A DNA stretch of 64,000 bases, from assembly GCA_006384855.1 (NCBI GenBank), contig VCJN01002421.1:62001-126000 (forward strand), read 5' to 3'. Source of the stretch: Tetraselmis striata (Eukaryota; Chlorophyta; Chlorodendrophyceae; Chlorodendrales; Chlorodendraceae). Made by a program: the position numbers and the translations under genes. Below the pieces are notes generated by a model, which did not search any database, was not told the DNA's origin, and saw only the letters and a program-made list of their open reading frames with translations. Shown in pieces: positions 12,077 through 24,320 of the stretch (positions are counted from its first letter, which is position 1; every line of letters begins with the position of its first letter).

Positions 12077-13555
12077 CACCCCTCGCGGCGCTCTCCCCAA
12101 CCCCGGCTACCCCCCCGCAACTCGATTTCAGCTCACCCTGATCCCTTCGTAGCCAAGCAAAGTATTCCCTGCTATTGTCTGCAGGCTGATTCCGCGTCGG
12201 CGACGGCGACATGGCGTTTGCGAGAGTCCGCGGCCACGAAACGAGCCGTGCGGGCGCAGGCCAGTAGGCGACGCGCTGGTGCCAGGGCGACAGGTGGATC
12301 AGGAATTCAAATTTCAAGTCGCAAGTGGTTTCGGAGCCGGACAGAGCATGAGTACTTTTGTTTACCAGCACTAGTGTAGTCTAGGTTCCTTCGTCTTCCG
12401 TTGTCTACTTAATAGCATGCTCGGCACGGCACCAGCACGCCACTCGTCGTTGGGGCTTGTATGTCCACATCTTACTGTGTTGCAGCGCACTGACAAAGCT
12501 CGTGTCTTCGTGACATGTAAGGTCTTTGGTTTACAACCCACTCACGTTCATCCTAAATACTAGGATGCTATCCTTTATATGTGTATGCTCGGATCGCAAA
12601 TTTGACCGATGACGCAAATGCTTCCTATACATTAATTCTGAAATCGCGATCTGCGAGAGTGTCATGTGGTGTTTGTCGCTGTTTGTTGTACGGGTCACAA
12701 GGGAAGTCGCAAGTAACAAAGCGCCGGCATATCATGCCACGTCCAGCTGCCAAATACGCCCGACCGCCCGCCACAACCGCCACCACACCTCCACACCCGC
12801 TTACGACCGTTTCGCGTTGGTCAACGCCATGCACGGCAACCTAGCGCACGCGCGTGATGGTGTGATGGCCCCCATGGTTGCACGGCCCACGAGCGCTGAC
12901 CGACTACCGCCTCATCGGTCACCTCTCATATCACCGACCATACCGCCTAACACGCTGACCGGCAACCACGGCAAGATAGGCGGAACACCTGCAAACGAAC
13001 GGCCACCCCCGCACGGTGCACACGCTGCTAGCTCGCTTGGGAGTGCTAGACTGCTAGTTAGGTGGGTGATGGTCCGGGAATCCGGTGGCGTGCATATGGA
13101 GATGGATGCCATAGTGGCGAGCTGCCGGGCTGATGGCGGCCGCGAGTCCTCGCACTCGCGGGGTGGTGGCCGTTACACGCCAAGGCCCGCCACAGACGTG
13201 CGATGGGCCATGATCCATTTTAAGCCGTACGCGTCGATGGTAAGCCCGTACAGTCCAGAGCCGCCTGCGACGATTTGTGTATTTCGGTGGTTAAATTGAA
13301 TGGCTGGCTCTTGCGATATATATATGCGCACCTAATGTGCTCCGGGATATACACATATGGTTGTTTGTGTATACACAGATCGCTACTTGTCTGCATAGAT
13401 CATGAGATGATACGGTAGCCGTAGATCTTGAGTATTAATGTATTTACGACTACCCGTACGACATCGGATTGCATCGCCGCATTGGAAATGGTAATAGTAC
13501 GGGTGCTGATGTCACATATCGCATATCGCTATTCTAGTATGGACGCTGGTCAGAA
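12077..13555. other. Intergenic, upstream of FIGNL1
   Basis: Probably contains the FIGNL1 promoter and 5' leader just above 12,077. Beyond about 12,400 the sequence is low in coding signal, with no recognisable domain, repeat or RNA gene. Confidence 0.4.
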
Positions 13556-16500
13556 ATGATGACCCGCCCATCTCGAGGACATGTCAAACCCTTAAGCTCA
13601 CCGCGGCAGGAGGGCAGCATATCCGAGGATAAGCTCAGCCCGCAGTGCCTAGTGCAACCAGTTATGTATTCAAAACTATATCCTCCGGCGGTGTGCATGC
13701 GTGCACTCGTGCAGCTTCTCGATGCCTCCGCACCTCATCCGATGAGTGGCCCCAGAAGGATGACGCCGATCGCGCCGTCGCGCTGCCGCGTCGTCGTTCA
13801 AATGTCGGACGGGAAGCTTGTGTGCCGGACTGCGCCAAGACCCTCTCGCGGAGGGACAAGCTCACCGCGCACATGAAGCATGATATCAAGAAAGAGAATA
13901 GTAAGTGCCATGAGAAGGAGAAGAGGGCTCATCGTGCGTGATGCCCGGCGTAGCTTCGTTGCGCTCCTATGTGGACCAAATGAGGCTTCGATTGAACCCG
14001 ACGACAACATGCCATCCGACCCGAAAAGGCTCGCACGTCTGGCCTACTAGACCAGCCGTCTCCTTTCTCCTCTCACGATGCAGAAATTCCATCTCCGGCT
14101 GCCGCGGCTGTTGTTGAGCTGTTTCGGCTACGGCCACCCGATATACGCCGAGATGACTCGTGTACGTGGGTCCCATGAGGCAAGTGGGGTGTCCGATCGC
14201 GGGCTCCTCGCTCGTCTGCGTGGCGTGTTAATTGATATCAAGAAAGGGTTGCCAACTATGGCTAGCCAGATTTCTGAATATGTAGTAGACATGCTGCTGA
14301 AAACTTCGGCCCGGCTAGAGCAAAACGCCTCCGCTTTGAACAATATAGTTGAACTTGAGGGATTGCATGCAGAGGCGGAAACCTGGTGCTTGTGCATGTC
14401 TTGAGTACATGCACAAGGAGGGTGGTGAGTGTTTTACTTCATGTCCGTAATGCCATGCTGTTGGGAATAAGAATATTGCCGCATTCAAAGGAGGATAAAG
14501 GTCGCCGCCATGAAAACTTCAAGCAGACTGTTAAGTCACATTTACTCAGCGACACACACAAGAAGATAGTGCGGGTACAAGCTGCTGCCCGGGATAGGTT
14601 GCAACGTTGCAGGAAGGCCGGTATCGATGTGGCCATGCTAATGTTATTACAAACTATCCGAAGGCCGAGAGGGAAGCTCGCATGCATGATTTGAGCAAAA
14701 GTTCTTGGATGCCAATCTCAATGGCACAATGGTTGGTGATATTAACAACTCCCTTGCATTTAAGAGTGATATGGTCAAAATGATCTACCATGCGCCACCA
14801 CCCATCAAAGAGTTTGTGACGGGACTTGATCCAATGAGTATTTGCTGGCAATAATGATGCGGACATAGTTACTGGGCTACACAGAGCTGGGCAGGCTATG
14901 GGTCTCATAGCCTTTGGGGTTGGATAGCTGAAAGCTATTCTACATGCCTATCGTTTGCTGAGTGGGCACACCGGATCATGCCCGATGGTCGACTGATTTC
15001 TTTAATTCCTTTCTTGATATGGGTATAACCCGTGAGCATATTGGCCGGCAACTCACAGTTAGGCTTTGCTACCGGTGGTCGCTTCGGTACACAAAACTAC
15101 TGAATTATCCGGACTACTGGCTAGCGATAGCGCAACTATATGAAGAACCGGACTGGACAGACTTCCCGCGCGGCTTCCCCTGGGGTTAAGGCAATGCAAG
15201 AGTTTATGATGATGGCATGAGATAAAGCTCACCGGCTTGAGCTCAACGTCGATGATACCATGCAAGTGCAAGGGAGGGTGTCGACGAGTCCCCTGACGGG
15301 CTGCCCTCGGCGAGCTGGTACAAGGATGTCGCCCGTGATATTTCAGTTATCATACCTAAAGTTAGGTATGAGAAATCTTATATATGAGGACTTGAGGCAG
15401 AGTGCTGAGGATCTAGGTGTCAAGTTGTATCAGTTGTAGCGCTTCTGTGACACTCGTTTCGCCCAGTCTGAAGTGAAAGTATACGAAGGTTTCATTCGTG
15501 ACTGGGTTGCTATCTTGCCACTGATGGAGGCTGCTGTGAGAGATACTGATGCATATGGCAATGCCTTGTTGCTTCCCTCCTTGAGAAATTGAAAGGCACG
15601 CACTGGGTACTAACCCCTAATGTCTTCAGTGGCATGTTGAGGCTGTGCATGTCTGTGAGCCTCAAGATGCAAAAGGTAAATGTCCTGCCATGAGAGGTTT
15701 TTCTGAGCATGAATTTGTTGAGACAATGCATGCCATTGAAACGGAATTGCGAGCTGGGCGGGAGTTCCCAAAATGCTACTTCCCATTCTAGCATGTCCAG
15801 AAAATGGTACTTGCACGCCGCAATGCACTTGACGGTTACCCATCATGGCACCCGCTATGAGCAATTACTCCAGAAAAAAACACATTATTCATGGGTGTGG
15901 ACCTCAATATCATCACTGACTCTGAAAGTGAGAGTGAGTTATTAGATGGACGGCGATCGCTATGTGAACGCCGCCCATGAGCGCCCAAATCATGTGAGGA
16001 GCCCCCTGCAATAAACACGGTATGATGTTGCTTACTGGTGCCATAATCCCATCACTAATTTGAATAGAGGAATGACGGCAACCCTGCAAAATCAAGAATA
16101 AATCAGTGCATGGCCCGATGTGTTTAATTGTTAATTTGCGGTTGCTTGTGCTTCCCTGCTCTTTTATCCCTTATGCATATTTGGAGGTTTACCTCGAGGA
16201 ATGTGTGCGCCCCTACTTGCTTACCACCCATCAATGGATGGTGATGAAGGGGAGGGTTAAGCTTGCAGAGTTCTATGCTGTGTGTTGGCCCCAATGCAAA
16301 GCACTTGCTACGAAAATGCATATTTGAATGTGTTGGCATTCAAATTGCGCTACCCAGCGCACATGCACAAGTGCATACATATGCTGGAGGCATCACAACG
16401 GCGTCGGTTATCCGAAAAAGACGTGATGACCACGCCTGCTTATTACACGATGTGACCATGATTCATGTACATGTATATGATATGATGCGTTCTAAAACTC

Positions 16501-16730
16501 TGAAATTAAGCTGTGATAGAGGGCATATGCAGAGTTGTCTCAAAGCATGTCACACGGAATTTAGGCTTTTTATTTCGATGTCTATGCATTATATGAAAGC
16601 ATTGTCGACTATGATGCGCCGCACCGGCCTTTCTCTGAGCTCTTCCTCCGCAAGGCGCTGGTCTGGTTCTTCCGCCAAAAGACGAACTGTGCAGAGAATA
16701 ATCGTATCATGACGACATGTGTAAATGGCT
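13556..16730 (+). pseudogene. Decayed coding region of unknown, possibly hAT/BED-type transposon origin
   Basis: Several plus-strand stretches read as real protein but are broken by frameshifts and stops. A Cys/His segment near 13,815-13,890 (CVPDCAKTLSRRDKLTAHMKH) resembles a single C2H2 finger. Next come 14,077-14,400, a lysine-rich stretch near 14,505-14,690 (NFKQTVKSHLLSDTHKK, like text around BED/hAT fingers), 14,694-14,853 in another frame, 14,962-15,189, and 15,440-15,590, where FCDTRFAQSEVKVYEGF recalls hAT or ZNF862-type proteins. Further pieces lie at 16,106-16,327 and 16,560-16,710. Order and strand are constant, as expected for one decayed gene of at least 900 codons. No terminal inverted repeats were found. 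The family assignment is a guess from texture only. Confidence 0.4.
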
Positions 16731-17759
16731 GGCGTTTCTGACGCGCAGTGACTGCAACATGTGGCGGGAGAATGACAAGCCATTGCTGTCACCCTCATTA
16801 CCAAAAAAATACAATAATAAAGCAGATTGCTGACTCCACCCTTCAGTTTCTGAATCACTACACACTGGCTGCCCATCATTTGAATTCAACAACATAGCTG
16901 CTGCGACAATGTCATCAGAACCGGTGTTTTTACTACCACCACTGCGATGGACACTTTTCAGCCATAACGTCGATGCACAGTTCAGACGAACTAGATGGTG
17001 CCAGCTAGATACTAGAACGTATAATACATAGCCATCAATATAACGATTTCATTATCAACAAATAAAGAACGATCATATAAAAAGACTAACTAATGCTTGC
17101 TTATTATTATTATAGTATTAACAATACTGCTATTTCTGCGCCGTTTTTGCGTCATGATGCGATCATGAAGGGATAGATAATGCGTTTTCATGCCGTATAT
17201 TTGGAAATTTTCAGGGGGGGGGGCTGCTAGATGCATTCCTACGTAATGTGCAACCATGATCTAAATACTCCTAGCACTACTTTTTAGCGGTGGGTGAATC
17301 TGATGCTTCATCGCTTTTGTAATTCGCAATTGTCCTTAGTACTCATACTACCTAGCTTGCGACGATGCGAGAAGCACGACCGCCTGCGTAGCTGCGCTTT
17401 ACTAGCGGCGTACATGCACGAGTTGTGCCAGGTACTTCTTTTTGGCTAGCCCGTGCCGTGCATTCGTGCCGAAGTGGATGGGAGCCCAATCACTCTACCC
17501 TTGACATAGCACAAGTTCACAAAAATCCCGCAACTGCCGACCTCTACATGGCGACGCACTCATGAACCTCCTGGCACCGACCGTGCCGGGCACCGACGTG
17601 CGTGGGTGGCCCGGACTCTCAATCAACCGGGTGCGCATATCACTCATCCATCCCGCCTCGTTCGGGTTGCGGGCTGCGCTTTTTAGTATTGATATCCTTG
17701 TAGTGTTAGTTGATATCCTAGTACCATGTAGTATTGCTGATTGTAAGCCCATTGTCGAA

Positions 17760-17970
17760 TATTAAGGGAGAAACCGAGACGAAAGGATGCGAGAAATACC
17801 AGTACTTCTCCCGTACGGGTACTGCTTCTACCCATGATCGAATAGCGGAGAAATAGCCAAAATCGGGCGGAGAAATCGCGATACTTCTCCCGCGGGAGAA
17901 AGGCCGCCAAATCGGAAGAAATGGTGGTCTATTTCTCCCGCTGGAGCAGTGTTTCTCTCGCGGGAGAAAT
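17760..17970. repeat. Cluster of palindromic CTTCTCCCG/CGGGAGAAA words
   Basis: About 210 bp with many instances of TTCTCCCG or its complement. They include a perfect 16-nt palindrome TTCTCCCGCGGGAGAA at 17,885-17,900, a near-palindrome at 17,951-17,968 and half-sites at about 17,809 and 17,933. A half-site recurs near 18,521. Not within a recognised gene. Confidence 0.7.
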
Positions 17971-20900
17971 AGGGACAGTACATCGCGCTTTACTTCCCAG
18001 GGGCGAGCCGTGCGCATACAATCGTCAGGCGTCGTTGGCGCGTCGTTGAGGTGCCGCCAAGCACAACCGCCCAACGGGCCGATGCCAGCCACACGTCCCC
18101 ACCCCGGGGCGGCGGAGCATGCCGCAACCCGCAACCTTATCCCCCCCCCCCCTCCCCCTAATCGACCGAACCCGTCGCCTAGCTATACCGTATATGTAGG
18201 CGACGGGTGTTGACGGGAGCTTGGCGAGTCGCGGCCGCCCTCGTCGCAGGTCGTCGCGACTTCTCTCAAATCTCTGCCACGACTCGCCAGCTCGGTTCCA
18301 CCGCGCCGCCCCTCCCCACCCCGACTCAGCCCGCGCAGCCCAGCAGTCAGCGGTTCATATGCATAGTGGGACGTATCTGAACCGGCGTGATGCGGGGCGG
18401 AGACCGACAACGGATGAGCGGGTTGGTTTGGCGGGACGGGTCGATCCGATCGCACATCAGCCAACCCCCACATCAGCGGTACTGTCGGACCGCTGCGGCT
18501 CCAGATCTTCCGCGATCCGGGAGAAATTGCGATGATTTCTACTTCCAACATGGGAGCTGCTTCTTTAGTACGAATGCAATATTTAAAACGATGATATCTA
18601 GAGGGATTAAAAACGTGGTTAGCCCAATTGAAGTACTAGGTTAAACGGCGCCCGCCGCCAAGCGACGGGCCACCAAGAGCGGAGGGTCATGGGCGCGGTA
18701 GGCATAGCGGCACCACCTCCATGTAGTCTGCGTTGATAACCTCTGAGACCCGTGCCCGGTTTGGCGCGGCAGAGGGCTAAGTGGGGTGGCCGGCGGTGGC
18801 GGGTCCTCGGATCCTGCGACGACCGGGGAGCCCTACGGGGGGCTTTAATTTCAAATAATACTCGTATTACCGGCAGCGATTGCTGGCGCCGCCGGGCAGC
18901 AGCCATGGACGGGGGGCTGCTAGAAACAATTCATATACGACCTCGGCCTTGCGTCGGCCTCTCCGAAACCCGCCTACCGGTGGGGAGGGGGTGTGTACGA
19001 CTCGGACGGGGGCAGCCTACTCGTGAGGGTTGTTCGAAATACAATCGCGCTCTCGTACCTCGGTACGAGCCGCGCATTATGGGGGGCGTTCTAATACTCG
19101 GAACAACCTTGCACGGTGCTTTGGCGGCCGTACTAAATCCAACCGTGCACGGGGCTGCCCGGGAAACCGCCTTCAGGCAGGTGGATGCCGCGCGTAGGGT
19201 AACCCGGCACATGTGTTGCATAAGATCGGAGAGCATACGGCCAGCGGTGCATGGGGGTGTTTTCCCCGCCTTGACCTCCGAGCTCCGAGGACGTCGGGGG
19301 ACAAAAATGGCAGGCGCTCAAGGCGGGGGCTGATCGTAGCAGCGCGACGGCCGAGCAGCCTCGCCGCTTGGCCGTGGCCGGTGGAGCGTGGCGCTAGAGC
19401 AATATGCGACTTCCGGGAGAGAATAAACGGCGGGAACATCCGTATATACGGCGTTGGCACGTGATCACGGGTTTCCGCGGCCGGGCTAGCGAGTACAGGT
19501 CGGCGCCCTTGTACGAGCGTAAACTACCGTACGGCTCACGTCTAGTGCACCGCACCACCGGTGCAAAATTTGTACCGGCATCGCGGCATAGCCGCGTGGC
19601 CTACAAAGCCCCCGCCGAATGCGATTTGCAATTAATTAAGCGGACCCTATGCGGGTTTGTTCGGGGCAGGCCCTTCCTTGATGCTAGGTAAAGACAGCTT
19701 GTCGCCTTGTCAAGACGAAAACTTGATTCAGTTGTAACAAATTTCAAATTTCAAATACTAGGTAAAACGCAGCGGTCGTACGATTGTCGGTGCGAGCTAC
19801 GAGGTTTTGCGAGATGGCAACGCTATTGATAAACATTGGTTTATATCGTGTATTGTGAGGAGGCCACGATGCGAGATGGGGTAAAATGGAGAACTTTGCG
19901 TATTTTCGTATGGGAAATCGTAATTCCACGTATTAGCGAAGACGTAATCGTAGGTGTACGCGCAATATGGATGCGGCATTATGTATGACGGTGCGGTGGA
20001 TGCAAGGCGACCATACTTTAGAGTTATGTGATGCATATGACGATGATGAGCATACTATTACAACAAGGGTACATTGGTGCAATCATAAGGTAGTACCTGT
20101 TTGAAATTTGAAAAATTTCACCCTATTCCCGCTTAGTCTTTGATGCTACACGAGCCAGCTCTCTTACGGCCCGGACGCACGAACCCGCAAGAGGTCCACT
20201 AATGTAATAGATGAGCCCTTTGTAGGCCATGTCTTTCATCTTGCGGGCGCGGAGCCCGTCTCCTCTGCATTTTACTTTTTTGATTTTTGTAAACCCCATC
20301 CCCGTCACTACCCTTACCCTATTCTTCTCTGGCCGGACATTCCTCATGCTTTTTAGGGCCCCATTATACTAATCCGGCCACTTTCCCTCCGAATGATAGC
20401 CGCCGCATGCTATCCCGGCGCGTGCATTTAGGACCCCCCCCCCCCCCCCCCCCCCATTTAGGATCCCCCTAGACGCCCCCTCCCCCGCCTACCCATTTCC
20501 CACAATCCCACCAGCAGAGCCTCCGCGCTCGGGCTGAGGCAGCCGAGGCGTCCCGCCCGACGCGCGGAGGGTGCTGGGCGTGGGAGCACAAGTCAAGGAC
20601 GCCGCCGTGGTAGGTATGATCGCGCGTGCTAGTCTCAGCACTGGTGGGCCCGCCCGAGCTTCTCGGCGCTCGGTATCTTCATGCAGGTCGCTAGAAGATC
20701 GTCGCGGCGTCTCGCGGCGTGTAGCCCGATATGCGGGCGCCGTAGCGGTGGTTGTCTCAGTGGGGTAGCCGCACCCGGAAATATCGGCGCGGCGGCGGGG
20801 GCTGTGTCAAGGGGCATGACCGGGCGGGCGGGGTTGGGGAAGGGCGGAGCGAGGGCGATAACGGGCCAAGGGCAGCTGCCACGGCGGCCGCGGTCGGTCC

Positions 20901-21244
20901 GTAGGCGGCCGTGGCCATCTTGCTTAGCCACTCTTCGGACTGGCGACCGGGCCGGCCCTCTCTTGTGGAGCAGGGACGACCGGTTCGGTCGCGACCGCGG
21001 TCTCGATTTCAGTCTCTGGTAGCGGGTAGGGAAGGCGCGCGGGGATGCACCGGCCGGAAGGGGGAAGCCCGCGCCAGGCCGGCGTCGCGCGTTGGAAGCG
21101 GCGCATGTGCCGGCATCGGTACCGGCGCCGGTTCCGCGAAAAAGCAAATTAGGCGGGTCGGCCACAAGCGCCGAGATCGCGCCCAGATGACGTTGCGAGT
21201 CACTTAATTACGAGGTGAGTCTGTGCGTGAGTCTGCCTGTCGCC

Positions 21245-21435
21245 GACTTTCGGAACGGTTTCGCATAGATTATTAGATAATTCGACAATGTATCCGTTAT
21301 ATATTCCGTCATAATTCCGCGCAGGCCAAATTAACCGCGGGAACGGTTTTGCATATACTATTAGATAAATCAACAATGTATCCGTTATATATAGTATGTT
21401 CCGTCATAATTCCGCACATGCCAGAATAACCGCTT
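21245..21435 (+). repeat. Two-copy tandem duplication (~95 bp)
   Basis: Two adjacent diverged copies. Each contains GGAACGGTTT, a GCATA..TATTAGATAA segment, CAATGTATCCGTTATATA and TTCCGTCATAATTCCGC in order, with boundaries near 21,249 and 21,340. The second copy has a small insertion after TTATATA. Confidence 0.8.
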
Positions 21436-22228
21436 TCCTGTTGACTACATGTACCGGTACGGGTACCGGCCGCCCGGCCGCCGCCGTTCGGGCCGGTCGT
21501 CGCCGTTCGTCTGTATTGCGCGAAGCGCCAAGCCTGCCGCGTGGACCGGAGCCGGACGCCGGACGCCGTCGTTCGTCCGTCGCCGGACGCCGGACGACCG
21601 TCGCCCGTCCGTCGGCGGACGCCAGGCCCCGGGTGGGCGGGTCGGCGGACGCGGAGCTGTACAATGTAGCGACTACTACGATTGATCCTTGCGGCTCTTT
21701 GGATTCCACACTCCCGCAACGGGTCTATTTGTATCATGATATTGGAATGGTCTGCTGTTTTGTAAATATAGTTATGTCTGCCTGCCTTGTCAGATATATT
21801 CTTTAATGACAGTGCGGGACATATATCATATATTGCCGTACAATGACGGGGGTAGTGACGTTCTGGCTTCTGTCTGACTCTCCATGGTGACGCCGTTGGC
21901 ATTGGGCGTGTTGGTGGTTGGCCCGGCTAGACGACCAGTGCCGACTATAGCTAGAATACTTGTAGTAGTGGCAACAAGTAACAATTATTGTATGCTGAAA
22001 GCATAGCAGCCTCTCGTCTCTGCACCACCACTGCACACGCACCTTTGTCTCCGAGTCTCGATTGGCTGAGACTGTCGCACTGGTTTCCGAGCTTGTGTTA
22101 GCTCCATATTCGTCAAGTCTTCCACTGCAAAGCACGCTCGTTAGTTGTACAATGAGTGATGCTATGAGGCGCAAGTATACTCGCGCGCAACTGGCGTCTC
22201 GCGAGAGGGACGCCAACTCCAAGCTGCC

Positions 22229-22828
22229 CTACGAAGTGAATCTGAGACTATCAAACATATGTCGGTGGAGTGCATGCGGTGTATAACCGTCATAATTTGG
22301 GGTTGCTAGTTCATCCGGAGTTTAGGGATTTTATCAATAGTCATGTTATTGCGTCAACACCTGAGGACTTAACTGCCTTTATTTTGGGCGGGGTCCCTCC
22401 TTCCTTCACGGCGCCCTGGATTTTACTGGGAATGGAAAAGTTATGGCGGCGTCCCTTCCTCATATTATCTTGTTTGTTGCGGCACATGTCTCGCACTCCC
22501 GAAATGCTTTGCTCCGCAGGATGGGGCTTGCCCCAACTCGCATTACTCGAATGGGCCGACGCCCAACAAACGGGTAGGGGCTTAGGGCGGACCTTTCGTG
22601 GTCAGTGCCGGCGGGTATTTTGATCGCAGTGTTTTAGACGGTGATCCAACCGTGTTGGAAATGCGTCACTAGGCTTCAATTAGTCTTGCAGAATGCTTCG
22701 GCATTTTAACTGAGCGTAGCCTGCCTAGGGCTTTCGGTAACTGGGTCGCTGCCTAATTGGCCGTCGTAGAGACGCTGCAAGGGTATCACTGTTGCCAGTC
22801 CTATCCCCGGGGCGAAGAAAAAAAAGGC
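22229..22828 (+). mobile_element. 5'-truncated LINE 3' fragment (copy B)
   Basis: Begins around GTGAATCTGAGACTATC, the segment that in other copies precedes the C-terminal Cys/His motif. It runs to the family's 3' end, ATCACTGTTGCCAGTCC, then a CCCCGGGGCG-like stretch and eight or more A. The frame is broken. The 3' terminus matches the ends near 40.1, 41.6 and 53.7 kb and the reverse complement at 63.96 kb. Confidence 0.8.
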
Positions 22829-23165
22829 AGCAATCGGTTTGGCGACATGTGGCGTGCAGTCTGCTGTGCATGGATTAAGACCTACCCGTTCATTACTTTT
22901 GACGCCTGTAGTATAAAGCAGAAATGGCTACATATTTCTACCTCGTACTCTTATGATTTCTCCCCTAATTCGACCATATATGGGATTTAGCGGTGGCTTT
23001 TTGACCATATACTAGCCCTTTTATTTTTAAGGCTCACGACTTGCGCCAGCCACGCAGCATGGTAACACACACAAATACCGAGCACTCAGGGAAGGCCCCC
23101 CGCCCGCACCCCTTCACTGTCATTGTCCACTTTGCCGATGTGATCCGTTTCTCGTAGCCCCAGCG
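22829..23165. other. Upstream of the small intronless gene
   Basis: No coding signal. Near 22,888-22,914 a ~27-nt word (ACTTTTGACGCCTGTAGTAT) resembles one at 51,604-51,630 beside the second recombinase element, so a further element remnant may be present. Confidence 0.35.
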
Positions 23166-23693
23166 ATGAAGCGTTGGTGTGCGGGTCGTGCGCTAGGCAC
23201 GGCGCAGTTGGTCTTTCCGCGTATCGGCGGCGCCTCGGCCAACGAATGTAGCGGGGGGACGCGGCGGGGATGGTCCGCGGGGCGCGGGACGGACGGCACC
23301 GGCGACGACGATAGCGACGGCAGCAGGAGCGCGCCGTTCTCTGCGACCCGGCAGTCCACCGACCCCAACGTCTTCCGTGGCCCCGGGGGGTACACCGCCG
23401 CGCAGTTATTCCGGAAGCTCCAGGAGGCCGAGCGGAAGGGCGAGGTTGATGACGAGGGTAAGGACGAGGGCGAAGGCCCACTCGGCGGGGTCGCCGCAGA
23501 AGGCACGGGACCAGCTTCCGAGCAGGACGGCGAATGCTACCCTGGGCGAGCCTGGGCAGCGAAGGTTCGGGAATTGAGGTCGCAGGAGCTGCAGGCGCTG
23601 TTGCGTACGCGGGGAGTGGACCACAGCGACTGCAAGGACAAGGAGAGCCTGGTGGAGCGCGCGCTTGGACTGGCGCCCGGGGAAGACTGCTAG
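23166..23693 (+). CDS. Small protein with C-terminal SAP-like / 'RGVD..DCKDKESLVERA' motif
   Basis: Intronless ATG-to-TAG frame of 175 aa. The N-terminus (MKRWCAGRALGTAQLVFPR) is basic and hydrophobic and could be an organelle presequence. The middle is Gly/Asp/Ser-rich and acidic, hence likely disordered. The last ~40 residues (LRSQELQALLRTRG, then DCKDKESLVERALG) resemble the short helix-loop-helix with a Cys and 'KxxLVxR' seen in SAP-like segments of RING-type ligases and other algal proteins. That segment usually mediates nucleic-acid or protein binding. I do not recognise the protein as a whole. Codon usage is GC-rich like neighbouring true genes. The opposite strand also has long frames, so the coding call rests on the C-terminal motif and the clean ATG. 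Confidence 0.55.
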   Translation: MKRWCAGRALGTAQLVFPRIGGASANECSGGTRRGWSAGRGTDGTGDDDSDGSRSAPFSATRQSTDPNVFRGPGGYTAAQLFRKLQEAERKGEVDDEGKDEGEGPLGGVAAEGTGPASEQDGECYPGRAWAAKVRELRSQELQALLRTRGVDHSDCKDKESLVERALGLAPGEDC

Positions 23694-24320
23694 GTGGCTG
23701 TTGGAATTCGATGCTGCTGTGCGCTGATTGCGTGCGCGCAAGGCAGGCTGCTGCTGATGGCGGCCAGCATTTGCCAGCCAGCCAGAAGCAAACCAATCGA
23801 TATGTGAACGTCCACCTCCACACGCAGGCTGGGTGCATGTGTCGGCCATGGTGCATATGTGTCGGTCATGGCTCACGCGTAGGCATTGTTGCTGTGAGCG
23901 AAGCCGCAGCGATTCCTCGAGGCACCCAGTGATAGTGCTGATAGCCTACAACCCGTATCTATTCACCAGTTTCGTCCAGCATATCTGAATGTTTGGTTGG
24001 GGAAGTTAATCCATGGGATTACAGCCATTAGTTCCGCAGCCGTGATGCTCCCGGCTGCCGCGGCTACAGTACGGACGGACACGTCGCACCCAGATTTTTA
24101 CAGCAGGGATGCGCTGCCAGCAATGCGTCATGAGGGCAGTTTAGGGGGGCCGGGGGGGGGGGGGGGGGGGAGAGGGGTGGCTCGGATTGGCCTCAGGTCA
24201 AGCTACGGTACATTTCTTGTCTTGGTTTGGTTGGGTAGTGCCTACCAGAGGTTGGTACTGAGGCCGTACCAGCAGGAACAGCGCGGAATTTCCGCCGCGG
24301 CCTGCCTTGCGGTGACTTGC
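23694..24320. other. Intergenic / 3' region of LRR gene
   Basis: No exon seen. It contains a G run near 24,150-24,171 (C-rich on the LRR gene's coding strand) and the likely LRR 3' UTR on the minus strand. Confidence 0.45.
24098..24102 (-). terminator. TGTAA polyadenylation-type signal, LRR gene
   Basis: Minus-strand TGTAA about 220 nt after the LRR stop; another lies at 24,019-24,023. Either could serve. Confidence 0.35.

Larger units (their letters stand above)
16731..22228. other. Long gene-poor stretch
   Basis: No exon could be supported. Contents noted: a G run near 17,214-17,223; a palindrome cluster at 17,760-17,970; a short C run near 18,140; GC-rich frames at 18,750-19,700 without recognisable domains; a run of about 20 C near 20,434-20,454; a GC-rich block with CGGACG-type short repeats near 21,540-21,640; and a two-copy tandem duplication at 21,245-21,435. 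Long frames at 20,570-21,160 exist on both strands and look like a composition artefact. Confidence 0.4.

Noticed and set aside
11539-12141. 200-residue plus-strand Gly/Pro-rich frame
   Set aside because: Antisense to FIGNL1 exons 1-3, created by G runs and high GC.
18752-19333. 193-residue plus-strand frame
   Set aside because: No domain, no repeat family, unusual amino-acid mix; probably a GC-driven chance frame.
20635-21165. 176-residue minus-strand frame
   Set aside because: Equally long frames exist on the other strand and the text is low-complexity Arg/Pro/Ala; no motif.
23086-23876. 256-residue minus-strand frame
   Set aside because: Antisense shadow of the intronless gene at 23,166-23,693.
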